Source: Affinirhizobium lemnae (lineage in GTDB: Bacteria > Pseudomonadota > Alphaproteobacteria > Rhizobiales > Rhizobiaceae). Taken from it: 64,000 bases of DNA. This document shows, in pieces, positions 30,299 through 38,775 of the stretch; within the stretch, counting starts at the first letter, position 1; each line of letters opens with the position of its first letter. A program made the position numbers and the translations under genes. The notes under the pieces are model-generated. The model did no database searches. It was not told the origin of the DNA and worked only from the letters and a program-made list of their open reading frames with translations. The stretch is taken from positions 1 through 64,000 of the forward strand of contig NZ_JALJQZ010000021.1 of assembly GCF_022968395.1 (NCBI RefSeq), written 5' to 3'.

Positions 30299-31186
30299 GT
30301 GTCTCTGGTCGGTGGTGGAGGCCACACTACTGGTAGGCTCGCCATCATTGCAGGGCGTGGTTTCCTCCCTCTGTATGTGGCCCAGGCAGCGCGGCGAGCG
30401 CAGGATGATCCCTATATCATCGCGCTCAGAAACGAAGCGGATGCTGACTTTTCGGGCTTCTCCACTCAGGTTGCGGACATAGGCGATGCGCGCTTGATTG
30501 AGCAGATCGTCCGGCGGGAAGGGATCGGCCGCGTTGTCATGTCTGGCGGTGTTCACAAGAGGCCGGATTGGGGTAGTATTCACCCGACGTTGCGGGTGGT
30601 GTTTCGCTTGCCTTCGATCGTGCGGACGCTGATCAACGGTGGAGATGACGCTGTCCTGCGAATGGTCATCGGCATTTTTGAGGGTATGGGTTGCCGTGTT
30701 TGCGGGGTCCATGAAATTGCTCCTGACCTTGTCGCGCAAACCGGATTGCTATACGGCCCAGCTTTGACGGATCAGGATCGGATAGACATCAAGGCCGGAG
30801 TTGAGGCGGCAACCGTTCTCGGTCGCCTGGATATCGGGCAGGGCGCCGTTTGCGTCGGTGGCCGTATCATCGCCCTGGAGGGTGCCGAGGGCACAGATTC
30901 CATGCTTTCCCGTGTCGCTGACCTGCGTCGATCAGGACGGATATCCCAACGGAAAAAGGGTGTGCTTGTCAAACTGTGTAAGCCTCAGCAGGATCTGCGT
31001 GCAGATCTGCCAACGATCGGTCCGTCGACAATTGCAGCACTCTCGGCCGCGGGTCTGTCAGGTGTGGCTGTTGAGGCAGGCCGCTCACTGATTGTGGAAC
31101 GGGATGCGGCTGGGGAACTTGCTGACCAACATGGTCTTTTCATCGCTGGCTTAGATCTGGGACTGGATGGGTTGGGGCTGCCGTGA
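30299..31186 (+). CDS. lpxI: UDP-2,3-diacylglucosamine pyrophosphatase LpxI
   Basis: LpxI replaces LpxH in alphaproteobacteria and makes 2,3-diacyl-GlcN-1-P from the UDP form. The chosen GTG start at 30299 is 4 bases after the lpxA stop and gives 295 residues beginning with SLVGGGGHTTGRLAIIAGRGFLPLYVAQAA. An open frame back to a TTG at 30233 lies within lpxA and is rejected. The GTDSMLSRVADLR and GVLVKLCKPQQDLRADLPTIGPSTI blocks are typical of DUF1009/LpxI. The stop overlaps the lpxB GTG. Confidence 0.92.
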   Translation: MSLVGGGGHTTGRLAIIAGRGFLPLYVAQAARRAQDDPYIIALRNEADADFSGFSTQVADIGDARLIEQIVRREGIGRVVMSGGVHKRPDWGSIHPTLRVVFRLPSIVRTLINGGDDAVLRMVIGIFEGMGCRVCGVHEIAPDLVAQTGLLYGPALTDQDRIDIKAGVEAATVLGRLDIGQGAVCVGGRIIALEGAEGTDSMLSRVADLRRSGRISQRKKGVLVKLCKPQQDLRADLPTIGPSTIAALSAAGLSGVAVEAGRSLIVERDAAGELADQHGLFIAGLDLGLDGLGLP

Positions 31187-32373
31187 ACGGAAGAGAACTC
31201 AAGGTCGCGGTGGTTGTGGGAGAAGTGTCCGGGGATCTCCTCGCTGCCAATCTCGTGCATTATCTGCGAGCTGAATTCGGCGGCACGATCAAACTCGTCG
31301 GGGTTGGTGGGGATGCGCTGGAGGCACAAGGACTCAGGTCCTTCTTTGACTATTCCGAACTTTCCATCATGGGAATAACGCAGGTTCTGAAGCGGTTGCC
31401 GCAGCTTATGCGCCGCATACGCCAGACTGCCGACAGAATTGTTGAAGCCAGGCCTGACTTGCTTGTCATTGTCGACAGTCCAGACTTCACCCATCGTGTC
31501 GCGAAACATGTCCGCGCGAAACTCCCCGGCTTGCCCATCGTGAATTATGTCTGTCCGAGCGTGTGGGCCTGGAAAGAGTACCGCGCTCAGGCGATGTTGG
31601 GATATGTCGATCATGTGCTGGCTGTCCTGCCCTTTGAACCACAAGAGATGGTTCGGCTGGGTGGACCGAAAACAACGTTTATCGGCCATCGATTAACGGC
31701 GGATCCGAACGTGAAGCGCGTGCGTGAGCAGCGCCAGATTTTGGCAGAAAGCCAAGTCACTGGTCGTGGCTCCGGTCCCTGTGTTCTGCTTTTGCCGGGA
31801 TCGCGGTCAACCGAGATCAAGGGCTTGATGCCAATTCTCAAGGACACTGCGGACCTCATTCGCAGTCGAAATCCGTCGGCAACCTTTCTCCTTCCAACGG
31901 TTTCGCGTCAACATGCTCTCGTTGAATCGCTGCTTGCGGACTGGAGCGTAAAGCCAATGGTCACGAGGACGCCGCAGGAGAAATGGGATGCTTTTGCCAA
32001 GGCGGATATGGCGCTTGCCGCTTCTGGGACAGTGACGCTGGAGCTTGCACTGTGCGGTGTCCCAACCGTTTCCATGTACAAGACCGATCTGTTGATGCAG
32101 CTGTTTCTGTCACGGATCAAGGTGTGGTCAGCGGCCTTGCCCAATCTCATCGCGGACAAACCTGTCATTCCGGAACACCTGAACGATCTTTTGCGCCCTG
32201 GCTATTTTGCGCGCTGGGCGGAGGTGCTGTCGCGCGATACGCCTCAATTGCGTGTAATGCAGAGCGGGTTCGACGAAGTCCGGGCAAAGCTTGCGACCGA
32301 CACTCCTCCAGGTCTCGCTGGGGCCAGGGTTGTACTCAACCTGCTCGCGGAGCGGAGCAAACTTCCTCGTTGA
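31183..32373 (+). CDS. lpxB: lipid-A-disaccharide synthase
   Basis: A peripheral inner-membrane glycosyltransferase (GT19) that joins two acylated glucosamines. It has 396 residues from a GTG start that overlaps the lpxI stop. Motifs are VVVGEVSGDLLAANL at the amino terminus, NYVCPSVWAWKEYRAQ, and LLPGSRSTEIKGLMPIL. It is the last gene of the envelope run; a shared terminator separates it from convergent gltA. Confidence 0.95.
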   Translation: MNGRELKVAVVVGEVSGDLLAANLVHYLRAEFGGTIKLVGVGGDALEAQGLRSFFDYSELSIMGITQVLKRLPQLMRRIRQTADRIVEARPDLLVIVDSPDFTHRVAKHVRAKLPGLPIVNYVCPSVWAWKEYRAQAMLGYVDHVLAVLPFEPQEMVRLGGPKTTFIGHRLTADPNVKRVREQRQILAESQVTGRGSGPCVLLLPGSRSTEIKGLMPILKDTADLIRSRNPSATFLLPTVSRQHALVESLLADWSVKPMVTRTPQEKWDAFAKADMALAASGTVTLELALCGVPTVSMYKTDLLMQLFLSRIKVWSAALPNLIADKPVIPEHLNDLLRPGYFARWAEVLSRDTPQLRVMQSGFDEVRAKLATDTPPGLAGARVVLNLLAERSKLPR

Positions 32374-32427
32374 GCTGCGCCGAGCCTAAGTCCGGTGCGA
32401 ATTCCAGATCTTTAGCTCTATCCATAC

Positions 32428-32463
32428 AAAAGCCCGCCATCCGATAGAATGTCGGGCTTTTTC
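32428..32463. terminator. bidirectional terminator between lpxB and gltA
   Basis: AAAGCCCG (32429-32436) pairs with CGGGCTTT (32453-32460), with A residues before and T residues after, so it can stop both the plus-strand lpxB and the minus-strand gltA transcripts. Confidence 0.8.
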
Positions 32464-32481
32464 TCATGGCAGATACGAGGT

Positions 32482-33771
32482 TCAGCGCTTGGACAGCGGC
32501 AGGTAATCGCGCTTCGGCGCGCCGGTGTAGAGCTGGCGCGGACGACCAATACGCTGCTGCGGATCTTCGATCATTTCCGCCCACTGTGCGATCCAACCGA
32601 CGGTACGGGCCAGTGCGAAGAGTACCGTAAACATGGTGGTGGGGAAGCCCATGGCCTTCAGCGTGATGCCGGAATAGAAGTCGATGTTCGGGTAGAGCTT
32701 CTTCTCGATGAAGTACTCGTCCGTCAGTGCGATCTTTTCCAGTTCCATTGCGACCTGCAGCAGCGGATCGTCCGAATGGCCAAGTTCTGCCAGCACTTCA
32801 TGCGTGGTCTTCTGCATGATCTTGGCGCGCGGATCGTAATTCTTGTAGACGCGGTGGCCAAAGCCCATCAGGCGGAACGGATCGTTCTTGTCCTTCGCGC
32901 GAGCGATGAATTCGGGAATACGGTCCGGAGTGCCGATTTCCTGCAGCATGTTGAGCGCTGCCTCGTTTGCGCCACCGTGCGCAGGACCCCAGAGGCAGGC
33001 AATGCCAGCTGCGATACAGGCGAACGGATTGGCGCCAGACGAACCTGCGAGGCGAACCGTAGAGGTCGAAGCGTTCTGCTCGTGATCGGCATGAAGGATG
33101 AAAATCCGGTCCATGGCGCGGGCGAGAACAGGGTTAACCTTGTATTCTTCGCACGGTACGGCAAAGCACATCCGCAGGAAGTTCGAGGCGTAATCGAGAT
33201 TGTTCTGCGGATATACGAAGGGCTGGCCGATGTGGTACTTGTAGGCCATTGCAGCGATCGTCGGCATCTTCGCAATCATGCGAAGTGATGCAACCATGCG
33301 CTGATGCGGGTCCGTGATATCCGTCGAGTCGTGATAGAAGGCGGAAAGGGCGCCAACAGTGCCGACCATGACGGCCATTGGGTGAGCGTCACGGCGGAAG
33401 CCGGTGAAGAAACGGCTCATCTGCTCATGCACCATCGTGTGATGGGTTACACGATGGTCGAAATCCTTCTTCTGAGCAGCTGTCGGCAGTTCGCCGTAGA
33501 GCAGCAGGTAGCAGGTTTCCAGGAAGTCGCCATGCTCTGCGAGCTGTTCGATCGGGTAGCCACGATGCAGAAGTACGCCTTCATCGCCATCGATGAAGGT
33601 GATCTTGGATTCGCAGGATGCAGTCGACGTAAAGCCGGGATCGTAGGTGAAGGTGCCGGTGTTCTTGTAGAGCGCGCCAATGTCCAGAACGTCCGGCCCG
33701 ATCGTGCCCTTGCGCACCGGAAGGTCAACCTTCTTATCGCCTAGTCCAAGATGTGCATTTGTGTCCGTCAT
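32482..33771 (-). CDS. gltA: citrate synthase (type II)
   Basis: The first enzyme of the TCA cycle. The 429 residues have the active-site motifs [27 protein letters not shown] and [16 protein letters not shown]. Length and the amino-terminal beta domain fit the hexameric, NADH-sensitive type. A GGAGG ribosome site lies six bases before the ATG. It is transcribed alone. Confidence 0.97.
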   Translation of the reverse strand: MTDTNAHLGLGDKKVDLPVRKGTIGPDVLDIGALYKNTGTFTYDPGFTSTASCESKITFIDGDEGVLLHRGYPIEQLAEHGDFLETCYLLLYGELPTAAQKKDFDHRVTHHTMVHEQMSRFFTGFRRDAHPMAVMVGTVGALSAFYHDSTDITDPHQRMVASLRMIAKMPTIAAMAYKYHIGQPFVYPQNNLDYASNFLRMCFAVPCEEYKVNPVLARAMDRIFILHADHEQNASTSTVRLAGSSGANPFACIAAGIACLWGPAHGGANEAALNMLQEIGTPDRIPEFIARAKDKNDPFRLMGFGHRVYKNYDPRAKIMQKTTHEVLAELGHSDDPLLQVAMELEKIALTDEYFIEKKLYPNIDFYSGITLKAMGFPTTMFTVLFALARTVGWIAQWAEMIEDPQQRIGRPRQLYTGAPKRDYLPLSKR

Positions 33772-34074
33772 ACTGATCCTCCGATGGGCGGAACGGCGCA
33801 GGACGCGCCAGGAAAACTGAAGCTGTGCAATTAGCTATATGATCTCGCAGCCCCTGCCAAGCGCTCGACATGATGTTTTGTGCACCGCGAAAGTAGGGCT
33901 TAACGACCTCATGTCGAGACAGTAAAGAGGGTGTCCCGCGAATATGTTGAATTAAATCGATCCAATACAGATTTAGCCAACAAGTTTGGTTTGACGCCGA
34001 TTGACGCGCTCGTTCACCACATGCAGTCTGCCCTTCATATTTAACTTAGCAAGCGATTTTCAAGGCAGCATATA
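33772..34074. promoter_or_regulatory. divergent intergenic region gltA / comEC
   Basis: A 303-bp region with the gltA promoter (minus) and the leader of comEC (plus). No gene or RNA was recognised. In remembered rhizobial gene order gltX lies here, but no trace of it is seen. Confidence 0.5.
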
Positions 34075-36573
34075 GTGGATCGGGCACTCGTTGGGCGTGC
34101 ATTCTTGCGTTTTCTCCGCCCTAAAGACGCGACTCAAATCTGGGTGCACTTGGCCGATGCATCTCGGGGGAATAGCTCCTCGTTACAACCCCCAACGCGT
34201 CCGCCATCGAATGACCACTCCGAGCCGCTGGCTGCTGTTGAAAGCAAGGAACTGTGGTACCAGCGCATATGGGCCGAAGAGGTGTCTTTTGGACATGCTT
34301 TCCTGTTTCTGCCCGTCGCTCTGGGCACCGGTGCGGCAATCTGGTTTGCACTTCCGTTTGCACCTCCCCTGGCCCATCTCTGGTTAGCCAGCCTTTTTCT
34401 TGCTGCGGCATGTCTGTTGGGGCGAGCGGGCTATCAAAAGCTGTCACTTGCTGCTGCCATTCCCGGTCTCCTGGCAGGGGGGATGCTGCTTGCCAGATTT
34501 GAATCCGACAGGCTTGCGACAATCATTCTCGATAGCCCAGTCACGACGACTGTGACCGGAGTCGTCGAGCGTCGCGAAGCTGTCGGCGACCAGCGTTGGC
34601 GTTACGTCCTTAACATCCTTGAGACCTCTGGACCGAAACTGAAGCGCGCGCCTGAACGTGTGACGCTCATCGTGCGCGGCAAGACAGACCCTTTGCAGAC
34701 GGGCTCTGTCGTGCGTGGACGCGCGCGATTGACGCCGCCGTCAGGGCCGGCGCTTCCCGGTTTGAGCGATTTCAGCTTTCCGGCCTATTTCGACGGCATT
34801 GGTGCAACGGGCTTTTTCTACGGCAGCCCCGAGATACTGGGTGCTCAGGAAGCAAAAGGGATTTGGCAACAGGCCGTGCAGTTTGCCTTCGCATTGCGCA
34901 GCTATGTCGGTGATCGTATTCGGCAACTCAATCCCGGCGATGAGGGCGCATTTGCGGCTGCCATCGTAACGGATGAACGACGGGCGATTTCGCCACAGGT
35001 CGTGGAGGCTCTGAGGTCATCTGGCCTAGCCCACATCGTTGCCATATCCGGCCTGAACATGGCGCTTGCTGCTGGAATCTTTTTTGTCGGCCTACGAACT
35101 GTGCTCGTTATGCTAACCGGCGTTTCAGCGCGCGTACCTGTCAAGAAGGTCAGCGCATTCGGTGCGCTTCTGATGGTGACGGCCTATTATTGTATATCCG
35201 GCTTCGGCGTATCAGCTGAGCGGGCATACATCATGATGGCGATTTTGCTGTTGGCCATTCTCTTCAACCGCCCTTCGTTGAGTATGCACAACATCGCCCT
35301 GGCGGCGTTGGTGATCATTGTTCTTCACCCATCCAGCGTCATGGGCGCCAGCTTCCAGATGTCGTTTGCTGCGACTGCTGCTCTGCTTGCCTGCTATCGC
35401 ATCTGGGCTGATCGCGCGCATGAGTCTGATCAGGCGCTCGTTTCCGGCTTTTCCGTTCGTAGCCTTATGTCCGGCGTCTCTCGGGTTCTGGCTGGGACTT
35501 TGATGACATCCCTGATCGGAGGATTGGCAACTGCGGCCTTTTCCATTGCGCATTTCAATCAGCTGACTGCCTATGGCCTCGCTGCCAATCTTGCGACCAT
35601 GCCCATCATCTCCCTCATTGTCATGCCTTCGGGACTCATTGGCATGCTTCTGATGCCCTTCGGGCTCGATCAACCGTTCTTCATGATCATGTCTCTTGGC
35701 TTGAAGCTGGTAATCGCGGTCGCGCTGGAGGTGGCCTCTTGGGGTGGAAATATAGAAACGGGGCGTGCCGCAAGCTGGCTATTGCCTGTTGCCACCGCCG
35801 GTCTCGTCCTCTTCTCGCTCTTGCGGACACGACTGCGATGGTTGGGTCTCCTCATTCTTGTGGCTTCAGTTTGTGTCAACGGACTAATGGATCCGTCCAG
35901 ACCCGATCTCATAGTTGCAGAGGATGGAAGAATGGCGGCGCTCTTGAGTGGGACGTCGGCATCCGTCACGACGGAAAGACCATCCGAGTTCGTATTCAAA
36001 CAATGGAAGAACGCGCTAGGCCTTGAGGAGGTCGTGATGCCGATCGTGACGAGGGTAGATATGGGGAAGCGCGAGGCGGCACCAGAGTCAAATCGGACAG
36101 TATCAGGAACGGTTTTAGGCAAGACGCCGCGTCATGCATTAACGAGCAAAGAGATCGCGCTCATCGACCAAGCATTGGCAATAGACCAGTTACCGCCGCT
36201 TCAAAGGCCGCGTTTCTCTTGCGTCAAAAATCTGATTTGCATGGGGCGTAGCCCATCAGGTGCCAGAATCGCGATCGTGGGTGATACACGGCTTACAGGA
36301 TACGCGTGCGACAGGTCAGACCTCGTCATCGTATCCGGCTCGCCGTTTACTCTATGTCGCTCCGGTGCGCTTTTCCTGACGGTGGCAAAGCTGAAGCAGA
36401 CAGGCTCGATCGAAGTATGGTTTAACGGTCAGCCTCATCCTTCTTCCTGGACACTGAAGTCCGCACTTCAGAGCAACGAAAGACCTTGGCAGTTGCACCG
36501 TCTTTACGACTGGCGAACCAACACATTCCAGCCGTTAGACGACGAGACTATCCGTCGACTTCGGGTTCAGTGA
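34075..36573 (+). CDS. comEC: ComEC/Rec2 family DNA-internalisation channel protein
   Basis: An 832-residue polytopic membrane protein. Visible in order are an amino-terminal DUF4131 region with membrane spans (about 75-140), the soluble OB-like part, and the Competence domain (about 295-560, for example [25 protein letters not shown] and [19 protein letters not shown]). The carboxy-terminal metallo-beta-lactamase-like part lacks a recognisable HxHxDH motif, so no nuclease activity is implied. GTG start; the exact start is uncertain. The end overlaps the convergent lexA by 7 bp. Confidence 0.87.
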   Translation: MDRALVGRAFLRFLRPKDATQIWVHLADASRGNSSSLQPPTRPPSNDHSEPLAAVESKELWYQRIWAEEVSFGHAFLFLPVALGTGAAIWFALPFAPPLAHLWLASLFLAAACLLGRAGYQKLSLAAAIPGLLAGGMLLARFESDRLATIILDSPVTTTVTGVVERREAVGDQRWRYVLNILETSGPKLKRAPERVTLIVRGKTDPLQTGSVVRGRARLTPPSGPALPGLSDFSFPAYFDGIGATGFFYGSPEILGAQEAKGIWQQAVQFAFALRSYVGDRIRQLNPGDEGAFAAAIVTDERRAISPQVVEALRSSGLAHIVAISGLNMALAAGIFFVGLRTVLVMLTGVSARVPVKKVSAFGALLMVTAYYCISGFGVSAERAYIMMAILLLAILFNRPSLSMHNIALAALVIIVLHPSSVMGASFQMSFAATAALLACYRIWADRAHESDQALVSGFSVRSLMSGVSRVLAGTLMTSLIGGLATAAFSIAHFNQLTAYGLAANLATMPIISLIVMPSGLIGMLLMPFGLDQPFFMIMSLGLKLVIAVALEVASWGGNIETGRAASWLLPVATAGLVLFSLLRTRLRWLGLLILVASVCVNGLMDPSRPDLIVAEDGRMAALLSGTSASVTTERPSEFVFKQWKNALGLEEVVMPIVTRVDMGKREAAPESNRTVSGTVLGKTPRHALTSKEIALIDQALAIDQLPPLQRPRFSCVKNLICMGRSPSGARIAIVGDTRLTGYACDRSDLVIVSGSPFTLCRSGALFLTVAKLKQTGSIEVWFNGQPHPSSWTLKSALQSNERPWQLHRLYDWRTNTFQPLDDETIRRLRVQ

Positions 36574-37292
36574 TAGCGCCGAATGAGGCCTACCAGCTTG
36601 CCCTGTACCTTGACGCGGTCTGGCGGGAAGATGCGCGTTTCGTAAGCGGGGTTCGCAGCTTCGAGCGCAATCGATGCGCCTTTGCGGCGGAAACGTTTCA
36701 ACGTCGCCTCCTCGTCGTCCACAAGTGCTACGACAATATCGCCGGGGCTGGCTGTATTGCCGTTCCGAATGATCACCGTGTCCCCATCCAGAATACCGGC
36801 CTCGATCATCGAATCACCTTTGACCTCAAGCGCGTAGTGTTCTCCGGGCCCAAGCATTTCCAAAGGAACGCTGATGGAATGGGTATTGTTCTGAATAGCA
36901 GAAATAGGGACACCGGCTGCAATACGCCCCATAACAGGAACCGATGCGGACTGGCTATCTTCGTCCGAGGCCTTCGACTGCACTGGAGCAGGCGGAGGCG
37001 GCTGAACTTTGCCGAGCGATCCTTCGATGACACTTGGCGAAAAGCCACGTTTCGGTATTGCAGGTGTCACACCGAAGGGCTCCGGCAACTTGATAACCTC
37101 TAGCGCCCGCGCACGATTTGGTAGCCGACGGATGAAGCCTCTCTCTTCAAGTGCAGTAATCAAGCGGTGAATCCCAGACTTGGATGCCAGATCCAGCGCA
37201 TCCTTCATCTCGTCAAACGACGGAGGCACGCCCGCCTCCTTCATCCGTGCATGAATGAAAAGAAGCAATTCGTGCTGTTTGCGTGTTAACAT
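36567..37292 (-). CDS. lexA: SOS repressor LexA
   Basis: A 241-residue repressor and self-cleaving serine protease. The amino-terminal winged HTH ([44 protein letters not shown]) is followed by the latent protease: cleavage site Ala126-Gly127 in RIAAGVPI, nucleophile Ser161 in [10 protein letters not shown], and general base Lys199 in EEATLKRF. All catalytic residues are present. The promoter carries a LexA box (37337-37351), indicating autoregulation. A Mu-like element begins about 50 bp beyond that box. Confidence 0.97.
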   Translation of the reverse strand: MLTRKQHELLLFIHARMKEAGVPPSFDEMKDALDLASKSGIHRLITALEERGFIRRLPNRARALEVIKLPEPFGVTPAIPKRGFSPSVIEGSLGKVQPPPPAPVQSKASDEDSQSASVPVMGRIAAGVPISAIQNNTHSISVPLEMLGPGEHYALEVKGDSMIEAGILDGDTVIIRNGNTASPGDIVVALVDDEEATLKRFRRKGASIALEAANPAYETRIFPPDRVKVQGKLVGLIRRYH

Positions 37293-37336
37293 ACATCGTC
37301 ATCCTTTTGGAAACAAATCCAGAACAGACACTATCT

Positions 37337-37351
37337 GTTCCATATGTGTTC
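37337..37351 (-). promoter_or_regulatory. LexA operator (SOS box) of lexA
   Basis: The sequence is exactly GTTC, seven bases, GTTC, the direct-repeat box of alphaproteobacterial LexA. On the minus strand it lies between a -35-like TTGCGG (37352-37357) and a -10-like TAGTGT 17 bp further on, ideal for autorepression. Confidence 0.9.
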
Positions 37352-37397
37352 CGCAAGTAGCATCGGGCTTCGGTCTTGGATATGGAGGCGCGAGAAA

Positions 37398-37431
37398 TAA
37401 TCTGGAATAGCGCCGGTCTTTATTCTGGAAT
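37398..37431 (+). repeat. left terminal inverted repeat of Mu-like element
   Basis: Two TCTGGAAT boxes (37401-37408 and 37424-37431) with CCGGTCTTT between them. The reverse complement of 46493-46523 aligns to it with 27 matches over 31 positions and one 3-nt gap: TAATCTGGAAT, then CCGG-x-CTTT, then CTGGAAT. The box spacing of about 22 bp fits adjacent MuA-type binding sites. A third box in opposite orientation (ATTCCAG) is at 37521-37527. The exact terminal base is not fixed. Confidence 0.75.
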
Positions 37432-37611
37432 GAAAACTGCTCTGTTTCGTTGATTTTTCAGCGTTTTTTAGGAGGAAAACGGGGTTCCCAATGCGCCAAT
37501 TGGCCAACTCGTTTTACGATATTCCAGCGGAAACATTAAATAACTGATTTCTATGGATTTATTGAGGACATCAAGTCGTTGTCAGTGAGATACTGTGAGA
37601 GATTGAGGACC

Positions 37612-38187
37612 CTATTGCGGACCTTCCTTCTTACGTCGCTCGGCGCGGTTCTCTATTGCGTTGACAAAGTGGGGCAGATCAGTGCGGAAGGCCTTGCGCG
37701 CGTAGTCATTGAAGGACGCTTCGTCCATCTTTCCGCTATCCAGTAGGGCGCGTCTTTCGTGCCTTATTAGGGCCAGCGTGCGCAAGATTGACGCGCCTAA
37801 GCTCTTCCCGTGCTCGGAAAGTTCCTTTTCATCCATAAAGGCAAGTTCTTGGTCCGCAAACTGCCCTAAAACGGAAACGATTATACTCTCGCCCGCAATC
37901 TCAAAGTCTTTAATGCGAAGATCATCGAACTGAAACATCTCAACAAACTCATCCCCACTCAACGAAGGACGATCTTCGCCAAACAGAAAATAGTCAATTC
38001 GACGATTCGTTTCTTCAGATATTTGAAGAATTGCTTCTATCGGGATTGAGTTCCGCGAACGCCAAGACGAAACCGTTTTATTGGATACTCCAAGATGCGT
38101 AGCTAAGTGCGCGTCGGTGCCAATACCGGATGCTGATTTCATCCTCTCCAGAATTTCAGGCACTTTCAGGGACGCTGGCTCACTCAT
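37612..38187 (-). CDS. phage CI-type repressor
   Basis: A 191-residue DNA-binding protein, with start chosen at the third in-frame ATG (38187); 38199 and 38193 are alternatives. The amino-terminal domain VPEILERMKSASGIGTDAHLATHLGVSNKTVSSWRSRNSIPIEAILQISEETNRRIDYFLFGE fits the bacteriophage CI repressor HTH family. No Ser/Lys self-cleavage motif is visible in the carboxy part, so it is not clearly a LexA-like protease; induction may differ from lambda. It is divergent from the early genes, with operator-like repeats between. Confidence 0.8.
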   Translation of the reverse strand: MSEPASLKVPEILERMKSASGIGTDAHLATHLGVSNKTVSSWRSRNSIPIEAILQISEETNRRIDYFLFGEDRPSLSGDEFVEMFQFDDLRIKDFEIAGESIIVSVLGQFADQELAFMDEKELSEHGKSLGASILRTLALIRHERRALLDSGKMDEASFNDYARKAFRTDLPHFVNAIENRAERRKKEGPQ

Positions 38188-38206
38188 GAACATATCCATC
38201 TACGAA

Positions 38207-38264
38207 ATGCGGACATAGCCGCTTGACATCTGCATTATGCGGACATACGGTCTGCATAATGCAG
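38207..38264 (+). promoter_or_regulatory. operator/early promoter region of Mu-like element
   Basis: Direct repeats ATGCGGACATA at 38207-38217 and 38237-38247, and a perfect 11-bp inverted repeat (38230-38240 with 38254-38264, CTGCATTATGC/GCATAATGCAG). A TTGACA -35 box lies at 38223-38228, with a weak TACGGT -10 (38246-38251) 17 bp later, driving the early plus-strand genes. The repeats also abut the repressor start, so both promoters can be controlled. Confidence 0.7.
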
Positions 38265-38286
38265 TTTTATCAGGGTGGACTTCGAA

Positions 38287-38499
38287 ATGAAAGCCGAATC
38301 CAAGTCGCCATCTAAAGAGCTACTCGTACGTGTAAGGGCAGAATTTGTTCTTCAGAGCTCGTCTTTTAATGCTTGGTGCAGAGCGAACGGAATAGTTCGT
38401 CGCACTGCCGAACAGTCGCTTAGCGGGGAAATTCAAAGCGACAATGCCAAGCGGCTCGTCCAGATGATATTGAACGCAGTCGAGCGACAGGCGGCTTAA
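38287..38499 (+). CDS. small phage DNA-binding regulator (Ner-like position)
   Basis: A 70-residue protein from ATG 38287 (a GTG at 38275 is the alternative). The core RAEFVLQSSSFNAWCRANGIVRRTAEQSLSGEI looks like a short HTH with a conserved WCR-x-NG turn seen in small regulators next to Mu-type transposases. It occupies the place of Mu Ner, directly after the early promoter, and its stop touches the next ATG. Function by position and motif only. Confidence 0.6.
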   Translation: MKAESKSPSKELLVRVRAEFVLQSSSFNAWCRANGIVRRTAEQSLSGEIQSDNAKRLVQMILNAVERQAA

Positions 38500-38775
38500 A
38501 TGGCTGAGTGGCTGACGGCGGATGTGTTTGCTGATGTGGTGGGGATATCGTCTCGCAAGGCTCGTCGCGCTCTTTCGTTGTCCTACTCTGGACAAGTGTG
38601 GAGAGGCCACGCTCTTGAAGTCCGTACCTTCCACGGTCGCGGCGGTCGGTCTGGTATTCAGTATCAGGTCAAGGTTTCCAGCCTTCCGCCGCACCTTCAA
38701 GAGCGTTTGAAGGCCCTTCAAATGACCGATGAAGCCGTTTCAAGGCTTCGTCTTGGCGATGACGGCTCGGTTTGA
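38500..38775 (+). CDS. Mu transposase amino-terminal DNA-binding domain, separate ORF
   Basis: A 91-residue protein resembling the MuA domain I-alpha winged helix that binds the internal enhancer: EWLTADVFADVVGISSRKARRALSLS, then WRGHALEVRTFHGRGGRSGIQYQVKVSSLPPHLQERL, the phrase that usually leads on into the rest of MuA. It stops at 38773-38775, 17 bp inside the catalytic ORF, which lies in the +1 frame. It could be a real subunit, a programmed-frameshift product or a frameshift mutation. Confidence 0.75.
   Translation: MAEWLTADVFADVVGISSRKARRALSLSYSGQVWRGHALEVRTFHGRGGRSGIQYQVKVSSLPPHLQERLKALQMTDEAVSRLRLGDDGSV

Larger units (their letters stand above)
37293..37611. other. lexA promoter and left end of Mu-like element
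   Basis: This 319-bp gene-free stretch holds the lexA promoter with its SOS box (37337-37357), the left element repeat (37398-37431), and an inverted third box at 37521-37527. The rest (37441-37611) shows no gene; an 18-codon ORF at 37491 is not credible. Confidence 0.6.
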
